From assembly GCF_002217795.2 (NCBI RefSeq), contig NZ_AP018823.1:2728001-2792000 (forward strand): a DNA stretch of 64,000 bases, read 5' to 3'. Every line of letters starts with the position of its first letter. Position 1 is the stretch's first letter. Under the pieces are notes generated by a model. That model had not been told where the DNA came from. It was given only the letters and a program-made list of their open reading frames with translations, and ran no database searches. Origin of the DNA: Aquitalea magnusonii (GTDB taxonomy: Bacteria; Pseudomonadota; Gammaproteobacteria; Burkholderiales; Chromobacteriaceae). Positions 48,518-57,907 of the stretch are shown here, in pieces. The translations under genes were made by a program, and so were the position numbers.

Positions 48518-49705
48518 CTACTGTCTTGGCTTGTCGGCCGGGTAGGCATACACCACCCGGCCACGTTCCACCTTGCCGATCACCGGCACATTCAGCTCCA
48601 GCGCCTCGTGGTCGTTGCGGCTGAATGGCTGCTTGTAAGTGGTGATGACGCCGGCCACCGGCTGACGCAGGTTTTCCAGCGCCCGCACAATGGCCACACC
48701 ATCTAGTGAACCCGCCTGGCGGATGGCTTCGGCCATCAGCTTCATGCCGTCATAGCCTTGTGCCGCCGAGGGCGGTGAGGGAATGCGCCGGGTGTGGAAC
48801 AACCACTGGTAGCCATCCAGAAAGTCCCGCCGCCGGGGGGTGTCGTCTTCGGCCGGAATATAACTTTGCACCATGCGCGCGCCCTCGCCATTGGGGCCGG
48901 CATTATCGATGAAATTGGACATGGACAAGGTCCAGCTACCGATGATGGGCACCTTCCAGTCCATGCGTGACATGGTATTGGCCAGCTCGGCCAGCTCCGG
49001 GCCGATGGCATAGGTGAGAATGGCCTGGCTGCCGGCATTGCGTGCCTGCAGCAGTGCATTGGCCATGTCCCGTTCCTGCAGGTTGAAGCGCGCCACATAG
49101 CTGGGCTTCAGGCCGTTCTGCCCCAGCGCACGTTCCAGCTCCATCAGGCCCTGATAGCCGTAATTGGTGTTGTCGGCAAAAATGGCCAGCTTGCGATAAC
49201 CCGAACGCTGCACCGCCTCACGCACAATCAACGGTGCTTGCAGGTCGTCCGCTGCCGCCACCCGGAAAATATAGTTGTCGGTATTGCCATGCAGTGGAAA
49301 CTGCCGGGTCAGGATGGCGGCGGTGGCCACCGCCAGCATCACCGGCACCCGCGCGTCCTGGTAGTTCTTGCTGGCCGCCAGCGCCACCCCGGTATTGACG
49401 AAGCCCACCACCGCCACCACTCGGTCCTGGGTGAGCAATTGCTGCGCCACCTTGATGCCGCGTGCCGGGATGCCACCATCGTCGCGCTCCACCAGCTCGA
49501 TGGGCCGCCCCAGCACACCGCCGCTCTTGTTGATTTCGGCGGCGGCCAGCCGGATGCCATTACGCATGCTCAGCCCCATCGGCGCAGAGCCGCCGGTAAA
49601 GGCGCCGGGAACGCCAATGCGGATTGGTTGCGGTGCCGCCAGCGCCAGGCTGCACACCAGACCCAACCACACTCCGCCGATTATGCTGCTGCGCATGCCG
49701 CCCAT
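48518..49705 (-). CDS. Periplasmic substrate-binding protein of the branched-chain amino acid type
   Basis: A 395-residue exported protein with a signal peptide ending near CSLALAA. It shows IGVPGAFTGGSAPMGLSMRN near the start, NGIRLAAAEINKSGGVLGRP, and a middle VVGFVNTGVALAASK, all typical of LivJ/UrtA-type proteins. No permease or ATPase genes are next to it. It is divergent (201 bases) from a PAS sensor kinase and FixJ regulator, so it may act as a ligand-binding partner of that kinase. The ligand is unknown. Confidence 0.85.
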   Translation of the reverse strand: MGGMRSSIIGGVWLGLVCSLALAAPQPIRIGVPGAFTGGSAPMGLSMRNGIRLAAAEINKSGGVLGRPIELVERDDGGIPARGIKVAQQLLTQDRVVAVVGFVNTGVALAASKNYQDARVPVMLAVATAAILTRQFPLHGNTDNYIFRVAAADDLQAPLIVREAVQRSGYRKLAIFADNTNYGYQGLMELERALGQNGLKPSYVARFNLQERDMANALLQARNAGSQAILTYAIGPELAELANTMSRMDWKVPIIGSWTLSMSNFIDNAGPNGEGARMVQSYIPAEDDTPRRRDFLDGYQWLFHTRRIPSPPSAAQGYDGMKLMAEAIRQAGSLDGVAIVRALENLRQPVAGVITTYKQPFSRNDHEALELNVPVIGKVERGRVVYAYPADKPRQ

Positions 49706-49906
49706 CTTCCTGCCTGATCAAAGCCAGCCGCGAGATTACCCCCGGCTGCGGCATGGACTCAAGTGCCATGCGCACCGGCTGATGATCAGGCGACAACCAC
49801 GGGCCAACCCTTACAGCCAGGCTCGGCCAGTTGTCGTACACTGGAGAAAACCATACTGGCCAGTACATGTTGCTGGCTTTTGCCACCTCTAGCCCACCGC
49901 CTCCCT

Positions 49907-52552
49907 ATGCGCACACCCCGCTTTTACGCGTTCCGCAAACGCAGTGGCTGGTATCAGCTATTTCCCAACACCACCATCGTGCTGTTCTTCCTCACCATGG
50001 GCGTGATGCTGTGGACGCTGGATGCACGCGAAGCCGAACAGCAAAAAAGCAATCTGGCCCGTGACGCCCTGTGGGCCGAACAAACCCTGCAACTGAAGCT
50101 GGAAGATAATCTGGCCCAGTTGACCGACCTGGCACGCAGCATGGGCAGCGGCGAAACCGACGAAGCCGGCTTCCAGACCCAGGCTTCACAACTACTGGCC
50201 AACACCCCGGAAATGCTGGCGCTGGCGCGCAGCGACAACCACGGCACCCTGCGCTGGACCGCGCCCTATGAAGATGGCCCGCTGGCCCCAGGCGGCAGCA
50301 TCCAGGCCCCAGCCGCCTTCAAACAGGCCCAGCAAAATGGGCGTTTTGCCTACAGCACACCGTTTAAGCGCAGCAATGGCAACTGGCGCTATGAACTCCA
50401 TATCCCGCTCTACCAGAACGGCCAGTTCAACGGCATGCTGGTGGCCATGTTCGATGCCGACAATGTGGTACGACGGCTCCCCCCGGCCTGGTTCAGCGAA
50501 AAATACCAGTTGGAGCTGCAAACCCGTGATGGCAAAACCATTGCCGCCAATGCCGCCAGCCGCATGCGCGGCGGTGTGGCAGAAAAACTGGAACTGCCCG
50601 GCACCGGACTGGTGATTACCGCCCGCCCGGTAAAAGGCGCGATGACCCAGGCCCGGCTGCTGCAACTGGGACTGATCGGCGGCATGGCCTTGCTCACCCT
50701 GCTCAGCCTGCTCAGCCTCAACCGCCATATCCGTGGCCGGGTGGAGGCCGAACGCGAACGCGACCGGGTGTACCGGCTGTCGCAGGAAATGCTGGGCGTG
50801 GTGCGGCGCGATACCACCATCCTGCAGCTCAACCCGGCCTTTGAAAAAGGCCTGGGCTACAGCGCGGACGAGCTGCTGGGTACTTCTTTCCTCAATTATC
50901 TGCTGCCGGAAGAACGAGAAACCGCGCGCGAAAGCTTCGAGCGCATGTTTGATACCGGCGGGGCCGACCGCTTTGTCCAGACCCGCATCCTCACCCAGAG
51001 CGGCGAGACCCGCTGGATCGTGTGGGCGCTCAGCCCCTTGGCCGACAGCGGCGTGGCCTATGTATCCGGCCGCGACATCACAGCCGAAAAACAGGCCGAG
51101 CAGGCACTGCGCCAGGAATCGTCCTTCCGCAAGGCCATGGAAGATTCGCTGGTGGTGGGCATCCGTGCCATCGACCTGCAAGGGCGCATCACCTATGTCA
51201 ACCCGTCTTTCTGCGCCCTCACCGGTTACAGCGAACAGGAATTGCTGGGCCTGGCACCGCCCTACCCCTACTGGCGACAAGGCCCGCAAGGTGAAGGCAA
51301 CCGGCGTGATCTGGACGATACCCTGGCCGGCGATGCGCCGCCGGAAGGTTTCCAGTCGGTGATGCAACGCAAGAATGGCGAGGTGTTCGACGCCCACATC
51401 CTGGCCTCGCCCTTGATTGATGCCCGTGGCCACCACACCGGCTGGATGGCGGTGCTGACCGACATTACCGAGCGGCTGGAAGCACAACGCCGGCTGGAAG
51501 CCTCGCACGAGCGCTTTGTCACGGTAATCGAAGGGCTGGACGCAGCCGTGGCCGTGGTGGACCCGGCCACGCTGGAGCTGCTGTTCTGCAACCAGCGCTA
51601 CCAGCAATGGTTCACACCGGACCAGCCCGCCGACAGTCAGTTAGGCTATTGCGACTTGCGCCTGGTAGAACTGATGCGCAGTGCGCGCGACGTGGACATG
51701 GAAGTATGGATGGACCCGCCCTCGCGCTGGATCTCCATGCGCCGGCGCAGCATACGCTGGGTGAATGGCCGCATCGTGTCCATGACCATCCTCACCGACA
51801 CCACCCAGCAGCACGACGCCGAAGAACGCTACCAGCAGCAGATGCAGCAACTGCAATCCACCTCGCGCCTGGTCACCATGGGCGAGATGGCCTCCACCCT
51901 GGCGCACGAGCTGAACCAGCCGCTATCGGCCATCGCCAACTACCAGGCAGGCTGCATCGAGCGCATCCGCCAAGGCAAAGCCACCCCGGAATCACTGCTG
52001 CCGGTGATGGAAAAAATCACCGCCCAGGCCGAACGCGCCGGCACCGTGGTGCGCCGCATCCGCGAGTTTGTCAAACAAAGCGAGCCGGACCGCAAAACCT
52101 GCCAGCTCACCGACATCATCGAAGCCTCGCTGGCCATTGCCGATATCGAAGCCCGCCGTCAGGCCGCCACCATCGATATCCAGTTGGAGAAAACCCTGCC
52201 AGCCTTGTATGTCGACCCCATCCTGGTGGAACAAGTGCTGCTCAACCTCATCAAGAACGGCATCGAATCCATGCAGGACTGCCCGCCCACCGAACGCGTA
52301 CTGCATGTGGAAGCACGCCAGCTCAACCCGCGCCGCATCGAAGTGGCCATCAGCGATCACGGCCACGGCGTCCCGCTGGACCTGAAAGAACGCCTGTTCG
52401 ATGCCTTCTTCACCACCAAGGCCGAAGGCATGGGCATGGGTCTCAACATCTGCCGCACCATCATCGAGTTCCACGAAGGTCAATTGTGGGTGGAAGACAA
52501 TCCCGGTGGTGGTAGTATTTTCCGATTCACGCTACCGGTGTCCGAAACATGA
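49907..52552 (+). CDS. Membrane sensor histidine kinase with multiple PAS domains
   Basis: An 881-residue kinase. TM1 is at about 21-39 and TM2 at about 250-272, enclosing a periplasmic sensory region. Then come three PAS-type domains (about 285-405, 405-530, 530-640) and a HisKA domain with the phospho-acceptor H667 (STLAHELNQPLSAIANY). The HATPase has NLIKNGIESM and GMGMGLNICRTII. The kinase part resembles FixL/DctB. The ATG at 49907 gives MRTPRFYAFRKRSGWYQLFP. The stop overlaps the response regulator start by ATGA. Confidence 0.9.
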   Translation: MRTPRFYAFRKRSGWYQLFPNTTIVLFFLTMGVMLWTLDAREAEQQKSNLARDALWAEQTLQLKLEDNLAQLTDLARSMGSGETDEAGFQTQASQLLANTPEMLALARSDNHGTLRWTAPYEDGPLAPGGSIQAPAAFKQAQQNGRFAYSTPFKRSNGNWRYELHIPLYQNGQFNGMLVAMFDADNVVRRLPPAWFSEKYQLELQTRDGKTIAANAASRMRGGVAEKLELPGTGLVITARPVKGAMTQARLLQLGLIGGMALLTLLSLLSLNRHIRGRVEAERERDRVYRLSQEMLGVVRRDTTILQLNPAFEKGLGYSADELLGTSFLNYLLPEERETARESFERMFDTGGADRFVQTRILTQSGETRWIVWALSPLADSGVAYVSGRDITAEKQAEQALRQESSFRKAMEDSLVVGIRAIDLQGRITYVNPSFCALTGYSEQELLGLAPPYPYWRQGPQGEGNRRDLDDTLAGDAPPEGFQSVMQRKNGEVFDAHILASPLIDARGHHTGWMAVLTDITERLEAQRRLEASHERFVTVIEGLDAAVAVVDPATLELLFCNQRYQQWFTPDQPADSQLGYCDLRLVELMRSARDVDMEVWMDPPSRWISMRRRSIRWVNGRIVSMTILTDTTQQHDAEERYQQQMQQLQSTSRLVTMGEMASTLAHELNQPLSAIANYQAGCIERIRQGKATPESLLPVMEKITAQAERAGTVVRRIREFVKQSEPDRKTCQLTDIIEASLAIADIEARRQAATIDIQLEKTLPALYVDPILVEQVLLNLIKNGIESMQDCPPTERVLHVEARQLNPRRIEVAISDHGHGVPLDLKERLFDAFFTTKAEGMGMGLNICRTIIEFHEGQLWVEDNPGGGSIFRFTLPVSET

Positions 52553-53157
52553 GTGCCAGTACTCCCCAGGTTCACATCGTCGATGACGACGAAGCATTCC
52601 GTGACTCGCTGGTTTTCCTGCTGGAAAGCCACGACTACGCCATCTCCTGTCACGCCAGCGCAGAAGCCCTGCTGGAAGACTTCCAGCCGCGCGGGGCCGG
52701 CTGCCTGATCGTGGACATCCGCATGCCCGGCATGAGCGGACTGGAACTGTTTGATGAACTGAGCGCACGCCACAACCCCTGGCCGGTCATCTTCATCACC
52801 GGCCATGGCGACGTGCCGATGGCGGTGCAGGCAGTCAAGCGCGGCGCACACGACTTCCTGGAAAAACCGTTCAACCAGCAGGCCCTGCTCAATACCGTGG
52901 ACAGCGCCCTGGCGTTGAGCCAGCAACAACAGGCCAGCAGCGCCGCGCGCGACCGCTTTGCCGAATGCCTGGCCTCGCTCACCATCCGCGAACGCGAAGT
53001 GCTGGACAAGGTGGTGGAAGGCAAGATGAACAAGGTGATTGCCGACGAACTGGGCATCAGCATCAAGACGGTGGAAGCCCACCGCGGCAAGATGATGGAC
53101 AAGATGAAAGTGCGCTCGATTGCCGACCTGGTGCAGGCGGTGATGGCCAACCGCTAG
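52549..53157 (+). CDS. FixJ-family response regulator
   Basis: A 202-residue regulator with an N-terminal receiver (HIVDDDEAFRD, phospho-acceptor D56 in LIVDIRMPGM, T84, K106 in FLEKPF) and a C-terminal LuxR-type helix-turn-helix (LTIREREVLDKVVEGKMNK, ELGISIKTVEAHR). It forms a cognate pair with the kinase it overlaps. The closest promoter that it could control is that of the divergent substrate-binding gene. Confidence 0.94.
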   Translation: MSASTPQVHIVDDDEAFRDSLVFLLESHDYAISCHASAEALLEDFQPRGAGCLIVDIRMPGMSGLELFDELSARHNPWPVIFITGHGDVPMAVQAVKRGAHDFLEKPFNQQALLNTVDSALALSQQQQASSAARDRFAECLASLTIREREVLDKVVEGKMNKVIADELGISIKTVEAHRGKMMDKMKVRSIADLVQAVMANR

Positions 53158-53345
53158 CCCCATCCGGATACCCATCCCGCAGGATCAGTACAATCCCTAA
53201 TAGAAACAGCGGTTTCCAGTGCGTAACATGCAAACCGCCCTGTTTGTACACGCACTCTTGACCGCGCGCACAAACCACGCTTGCACGGCGTCGACATGGG
53301 GTGAAAGTTAACCCTCCGTCGGAGCCATGCTCTGACATTGCAGCC

Positions 53346-53377
53346 CCCCGACCAGCATGCTGGCGGGGTGTTTTTTT
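53346..53377 (+). terminator. Terminator downstream of the FixJ-type gene
   Basis: CCCCG (53346-53350) and CCAGC (53352-53356) pair with GCTGG (53359-53363) and CGGGG (53364-53368), with one bulged A, then TG and seven T. It lies 189 bases after the regulator stop. The remaining bases of 53158-53521 show no gene; base composition becomes AT-rich from about 53500, the start of the island. Confidence 0.8.
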
Positions 53378-53521
53378 GTCTGCACGCCGGGCAAATTGCC
53401 TCATAGCTCAGACGCTGTGGCCAGTACCGTGCCAGCAGCGTTCATGACAAACCAGCAATCAACCGTAAGCAGTTGATAGCGAACTGGTCCAACCTCCCCC
53501 CAAATTCCGCTTTAAAAAACA

Positions 53522-54016
53522 TCAATGCTTGACCCACCAATCCAACAGCGTCTCATCTGCAGGGTCTTCAAAATTCTTATAAACATTAGCGTAATACCAT
53601 TCCACACCAACTCTCGATTTAAAATCATCAAAAAACCTATTAATAGCCTGAATATCATTGCTTGATGGAACAGAAAGAGCCAGATTCCCACCATTTACAC
53701 CACCCAGACTACCACCCAATTCGCTTAGCACAGTTTGATCCAATCGTTCAATCTCTTCATCCGCAATTTCATCAGCATAAATTTGTATGCAAAAATTCCC
53801 ACCCCGCCTCAATACAACTGCTGGTTGATCTATCTTCTCTATACGAATCAAATCTGCTTTCGCCATATTTAATGCCAAGCCAGGCGACGACAGCAACTCG
53901 TAGCAACCATCCCCAGTGGAGATTGCAGGCAGTTCCTCATACACGGGCCCTAAATCGTTATATCCAGCGTACACATTTATTAGACAAGCCGCTTCGCTTT
54001 CCATTGAATTACACAC
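53522..54016 (-). CDS. DUF4265-like probable immunity protein
   Basis: A 164-residue acidic protein. GDGCYELLSSPGLALNMAKA and RIEKIDQPAVVLRRGGNFCI resemble the DUF4265 family, often found beside polymorphic toxins. I place the start at a GTG (54016) because AAGG lies six bases before it; an in-frame ATG at 54004 has no such signal. It has no toxin partner directly upstream, so it is either a second immunity gene for module 5 or an orphan left after loss of a tip. Confidence 0.6.
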   Translation of the reverse strand: MCNSMESEAACLINVYAGYNDLGPVYEELPAISTGDGCYELLSSPGLALNMAKADLIRIEKIDQPAVVLRRGGNFCIQIYADEIADEEIERLDQTVLSELGGSLGGVNGGNLALSVPSSNDIQAINRFFDDFKSRVGVEWYYANVYKNFEDPADETLLDWWVKH

Positions 54017-54113
54017 ATCAAACCTTAGTCAACAACACACATTATCTCAACCAACAAGATAAGACCATTAATGCCCACGCAAACCCTAATCGGCCAAAAT
54101 ACACATAAAACCA

Positions 54114-54767
54114 TCAAACAGGATAATACCTCATACTATTCAATCTGAAATCCTGCAGTGTATTAAACACAAGATCATCAATCGGCATAAAATCAACACC
54201 CTTTAGATCGACTTCCTGCAGCGCCAAAACCAACTCTGCAGACACAACCAAGCTCAATTGACCAGTTGCCGCATCAAACATATCAAACATGTCAAAATCA
54301 AAATCAGCTCTAACCCTGAACACTTCAAACATATCATTAAACTCACCCACCATTTTGCTACACTTAAAATCCACAACATCAGCCATGGAAATTCTTTTTG
54401 TTCTACCCACAAAAAACAAACCGCCATCTGATTCGACCAGATCTTTTATCACTCGAACAATCTGCTTAATTTCATCAAAACTAGTTTTATAATTTTTAAT
54501 TACATTTAAAAATTTCTCACTAAAAACATAGAAATAATCCGACCCTCTTCTAATATCACAATCACAACAATCCTTATTAGCCATCAAAATCAGACCATCA
54601 GGAAATGGCATCAATTTCCCACCAAATCTTTTAGGACCAGCATACCATGGCTTTTTACCATAATGCTGAAGGCTATCCTTATCTACACCATCCACCAATA
54701 TTGCAGAATAGAAACCGGAAGCACACCCATTACTCTCACTCATCACTGCCAAATAGTATTTTTTCAT
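54114..54767 (-). CDS. Probable immunity protein of Rhs module 5 (Imm11-like)
   Basis: A 217-residue protein starting MKKYYLAVMSESNGCASGFY. LILMANKDCCDCDIRRGSDY and FYVFSEKFLNVIKNY resemble the Imm11 (DUF1629) family; the match is tentative. It starts eight bases after the stop of the module 5 tip, with GAGGG overlapping that stop, which argues for coupled production of toxin and antidote. Confidence 0.65.
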   Translation of the reverse strand: MKKYYLAVMSESNGCASGFYSAILVDGVDKDSLQHYGKKPWYAGPKRFGGKLMPFPDGLILMANKDCCDCDIRRGSDYFYVFSEKFLNVIKNYKTSFDEIKQIVRVIKDLVESDGGLFFVGRTKRISMADVVDFKCSKMVGEFNDMFEVFRVRADFDFDMFDMFDAATGQLSLVVSAELVLALQEVDLKGVDFMPIDDLVFNTLQDFRLNSMRYYPV

Positions 54768-54774
54768 AAAACCC

Positions 54775-55640
54775 TCAACTTAGCCTTTCCGGACAAGTTC
54801 CCGTGACCAAAGGAGATCTCATTTGCGACCTTCTCTCATCCTGCAATCTACCTATTCGCACCCGAGCCTCAGCTGCTGAAATTCGACCAGCTTCATAGTT
54901 TCTTCTGATTACACTTACATCTGCATCAACAGATCTCGAATAATTAGCATGAGAACCATTATGGTAATACTTCCTATTTGCGGAAGCTGCTCCAGACTGA
55001 CTGTCAGGCATTAGAACCCCATTCGACCGATGATCCCTCATCCCCGCCATACCAATATCATCAAAAAAATCCTCATTTTTATTCCATATTTCTTGAGGAA
55101 TTATGTGCTGAGCTTGCTTTTTATCACCCTTAACACCTGCCAGACTTTTATCCAAAGCACAACTACCGCCTGCCTTTTTCAAGCCCCAAGGGTCAACCCA
55201 CTCAATTGGGTTATCTGCAAATTTATGGATATTTAACCCACCAAACAACCCAATCGGATCGCGCGAGATAAACCGCCCTATCTCCGGATCATAGTAGCGA
55301 TAGCGGTTGTAGTGCAGCCCTGATTCGTCGTCATGATACTGCCCCTGGAAGCGGAAGGGGTTGCGGATGCCGGCGGAGGCTGCGGCCTCGGCAATCACTT
55401 CCCGTGCTTCGCCCCAGGCCTGGTAATCCATCTCCAGTGCCAACTGGCCTTGCGCATCGGTAAGGGCTTGCGGGGTGCCGAGGTGGTCGGCGTGGTAGTA
55501 GTACACCGCGCGCGGGGCGGATGGCTCCGGGCCGGCCTGCAGCAGCGGGTCGCGGTCTGGGTCGTAGGGGTTGTACTGGTTCCACGCCGGCACTTTCACA
55601 CCCTGGATGGCGTCGGTGTGCCCCTGGACCAGCGGGATGT
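54775..55640 (-). pseudogene. Rhs module 5: truncated core with AHH-type nuclease tip
   Basis: The core fragment begins in the IPL-QG-HTDAIQGVKVPAW segment at about 55640, where an IS remnant interrupts it, and continues in one frame to the tip. The Rhs end is PIGLFGGLNIHKFADNPIEW then DPWGLKKAGG. The tip carries AQHIIPQEIWNKN and SANRKYYHNGSHANYSRSV, the histidine pattern of the AHH nuclease family. The frame is open but has no proper start of its own; the best start is a GTG at 55599. It is therefore a displaced cassette rather than a free-standing gene. Confidence 0.75.
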
Positions 55641-55849
55641 GGAGCGGCTACCATCGCCGCAGTCTGGTCGAAACGAAGATGTACTGTTTCAAATTGCGGG
55701 CAGACCGAATTAAGTCACGGAACTTTGATCGGCAGCTGGAGGAGCTTCAAATCTGTACAGCGATTCTGAACCGTTTCTCAGCATTCAGCACACCGCAACG
55801 ATCCATATCAGATAAGTCCATCTGGGGATTGGGGCTACTCAGCCTTTAA
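55640..55849 (+). mobile_element. IS5-family transposase C-terminal remnant
   Basis: The translation on the plus strand gives GYHRRSLVETKMYCFKL, which carries the Y(2)R(3)E(6)K signature of IS4/IS5 transposases, followed by SRNFDRQLEELQ and AILNRFSAF. Only about the last 65 residues are present, with no N-terminal part or terminal repeats. Its left edge lies exactly where the Rhs core of module 5 stops. It is a decayed insertion. Confidence 0.8.
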
Positions 55850-55876
55850 CTGATTTTTTCAACAAAGCCATTTCAT

Positions 55877-56224
55877 TTATAAATCACCCTCCTCAGGAAA
55901 ATCTTGCCAAACATCTTCATAGCCTGAATCATCAATGATGAATTTAAATCCCTGTGATAGCGCAAGGTACTTTTCAATGGCCGGGAGCATTTCCGACAAG
56001 TGGCTAGCATGAATTGGCTTGTAGAAATCATCTTCCCCTGAAAATTCCCCGCAATGAATAAACCATTCAATATCATCGGGGTGCTCTTTTATGACGCGCA
56101 CACCATATATAGGCATCTTTCCGATGGTCTGCACTGCCAGTGCAACCATTTCTTGCCCAGCTATGGGCAAGTATGGGGAATTAAATTTCTTGCAAACAAC
56201 TTCTTGTGCTTTTGTCATTTTCAT
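55877..56224 (-). CDS. Immunity protein of Rhs module 4 (Imm33-like)
   Basis: A 115-residue protein. The C-terminal part FKFIIDDSGYEDVWQDFPE resembles the Imm33 pattern. The start ATG overlaps the stop of the module 4 tip (ATGA), as expected for a toxin-antidote pair. The frame is intact. Confidence 0.7.
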   Translation of the reverse strand: MKMTKAQEVVCKKFNSPYLPIAGQEMVALAVQTIGKMPIYGVRVIKEHPDDIEWFIHCGEFSGEDDFYKPIHASHLSEMLPAIEKYLALSQGFKFIIDDSGYEDVWQDFPEEGDL

Positions 56225-57329
56225 AATCCAAGTTTCTTCTTCATGGCACGGGAGAATGCCGCAGCTTTTCCACCTTGTTTACTTGAGCAAGATGAGCAGT
56301 GTGCCTGCACCGCACAGTTTGAGGACTGATGATTTACATCATTGCCACCAGTTCGATAATGCTCAACAACTAAAGGATCTGTATGGTCTGCCACTGGATT
56401 TATTACTGTAGCACCACATGAGGCACATGGCTGCCCCCGGACAGCCTTTTTCTGGCCAACAAACGGACCACAGTTGGCATTCCTTTTATACGCCTTTGCA
56501 TTTGGAGCGGGAGTAAATAAATCAGGATCAGGGATGCCATAATCATCTGTGGGTATCACTTTACCAATGCCATCAATGGTCGTGCCAGCCAAACCCAGTG
56601 GATCAACCCACTCAACCGGATTCGGCGCATAGGTATGGATATTAATCCCACCCAGCAACCCAATCGGGTCCCGCGAGATAAACCGCCCTATCTCCGGATC
56701 ATAGTAGCGATAGCGGTTGTAGTGCAGCCCTGATTCGTCGTCATGATACTGCCCCTGGAAGCGGAAGGGGTTGCGGATGCCGGCGGAGGCTGCTGCCTCG
56801 GCAATCACTTCCCGTGCTTCGCCCCAGGCTCGGTGTGTACCTGGGCCAGCGGGATGAAGCTGCCGGGTTCAAACAGGTAATGCACTGCGGCGTCGTCTTG
56901 GGTTTCAAACGCCAGCACGTCGCCATCCCAGCCGTACAGTGTTGTCTTGCCCTGACTGAGCTTGGCGATGCGGTGGCCCAGCGGATCATAGCGGTATTCG
57001 GTGCTGTTGCCACCCGGTGCTGTCAGCCGGCTCAGGCGGTTGTAGCCGTCCCACTCCAGCTGGGTGAGGCTGCCGTTGACGCGCTTTTCAACGAGGTTGC
57101 CACGGCTGTCGTAGCGGTAGTGACGGCCGGCGTAGTGGCTCAGCAGATTGCCCAGCAGGCTGTTGTCCTGATGCCCGTCGGCTGTCGGGGTGTTGTCCAG
57201 CAGGTTGCCGGCCGGGTCGAAGCGGAAGCTTTCCACACCTTTGGGGGTGGCGGCCTCCAGCAGGCGGCCTACCGGGTCGTAACGGTAGTTGATCTGGCCG
57301 CTGCGATTAGAAGCCTCCTTTGAAATCAC
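56221..57329 (-). pseudogene. Rhs module 4: core with deletion and frameshift, HNH-type tip
   Basis: The core resumes at about 57308 (NRSGQINYRYDPVGRLL), right after immunity gene 3. At about 56830 it jumps from AQVHT to the AWGEAREVI part, losing about 193 bp relative to module 3, which shifts the frame. Beyond the shift the frame from 56808 reads through ISRDPIGLLGGINIH and DPLGLAGTT to a tip with CASCGATV, ADHTDPLVVEHYR and HCSSCSSKQGG, which looks like a zinc-stabilised HNH nuclease. The tip frame is open; the core upstream is broken. Confidence 0.8.
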
Positions 57330-57907
57330 TCACTCCAAGTAAAATCTTCTGTCGAAATAATTTTAAACCCGGATATTTTCTCTTTCTTCAACTCCTCCGC
57401 TAACCCCATTGAAACAACCGGCTCAAAGAAATCAACATTCAATAGGAAAAACAAATCATAGCCTCTCACTTCACAGCTATCAATTTGAAGGAATTCACAT
57501 TCAACAACCTTACCGCTACCGTCGACATCCTTGATAAATTTAGAATTTTCATAATCAAAAGCATCGACCCAACAGTCAAACTCCAGGAAAAAAAAATCCC
57601 CTTGCACCCTCTCCCCTGAATGGTAGAAAATTTCTGCGGGCACCGGATTAAATTTTGATTTAAATCTCCCCTGCAACACTTCCAACAGCTTTTTAGACCC
57701 GACAAATCCAGCATTAACAGAAAACAAATCACGATTCAATCTCTTCACGCTCTTCACAAGCTTGACACGTGCAGTTGTTCCGCTCGGCAACTTTCTATCA
57801 TGCCACAAATTTGAATATACCCCTTGGTCAACAGGTTCAAATTTAGCATCGCCATATACAAAAGGCAGATCATTATCAGAAGCCAGAATAAAGTATTTCA
57901 TTTTCAT
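57326..57907 (-). CDS. Immunity protein of Rhs module 3 (Imm11-like)
   Basis: A 193-residue protein. RDLFSVNAGFVGSKKLLEVL, NPVPAEIFYHSGERV and the late GFKIISTEDF match the layout of Imm11 (DUF1629). The ATG at 57905-57907 overlaps the tip stop by ATGA; an in-frame GTG nine bases upstream is an alternative. The gene is intact. Confidence 0.75.
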   Translation of the reverse strand: MKMKYFILASDNDLPFVYGDAKFEPVDQGVYSNLWHDRKLPSGTTARVKLVKSVKRLNRDLFSVNAGFVGSKKLLEVLQGRFKSKFNPVPAEIFYHSGERVQGDFFFLEFDCWVDAFDYENSKFIKDVDGSGKVVECEFLQIDSCEVRGYDLFFLLNVDFFEPVVSMGLAEELKKEKISGFKIISTEDFTWSE

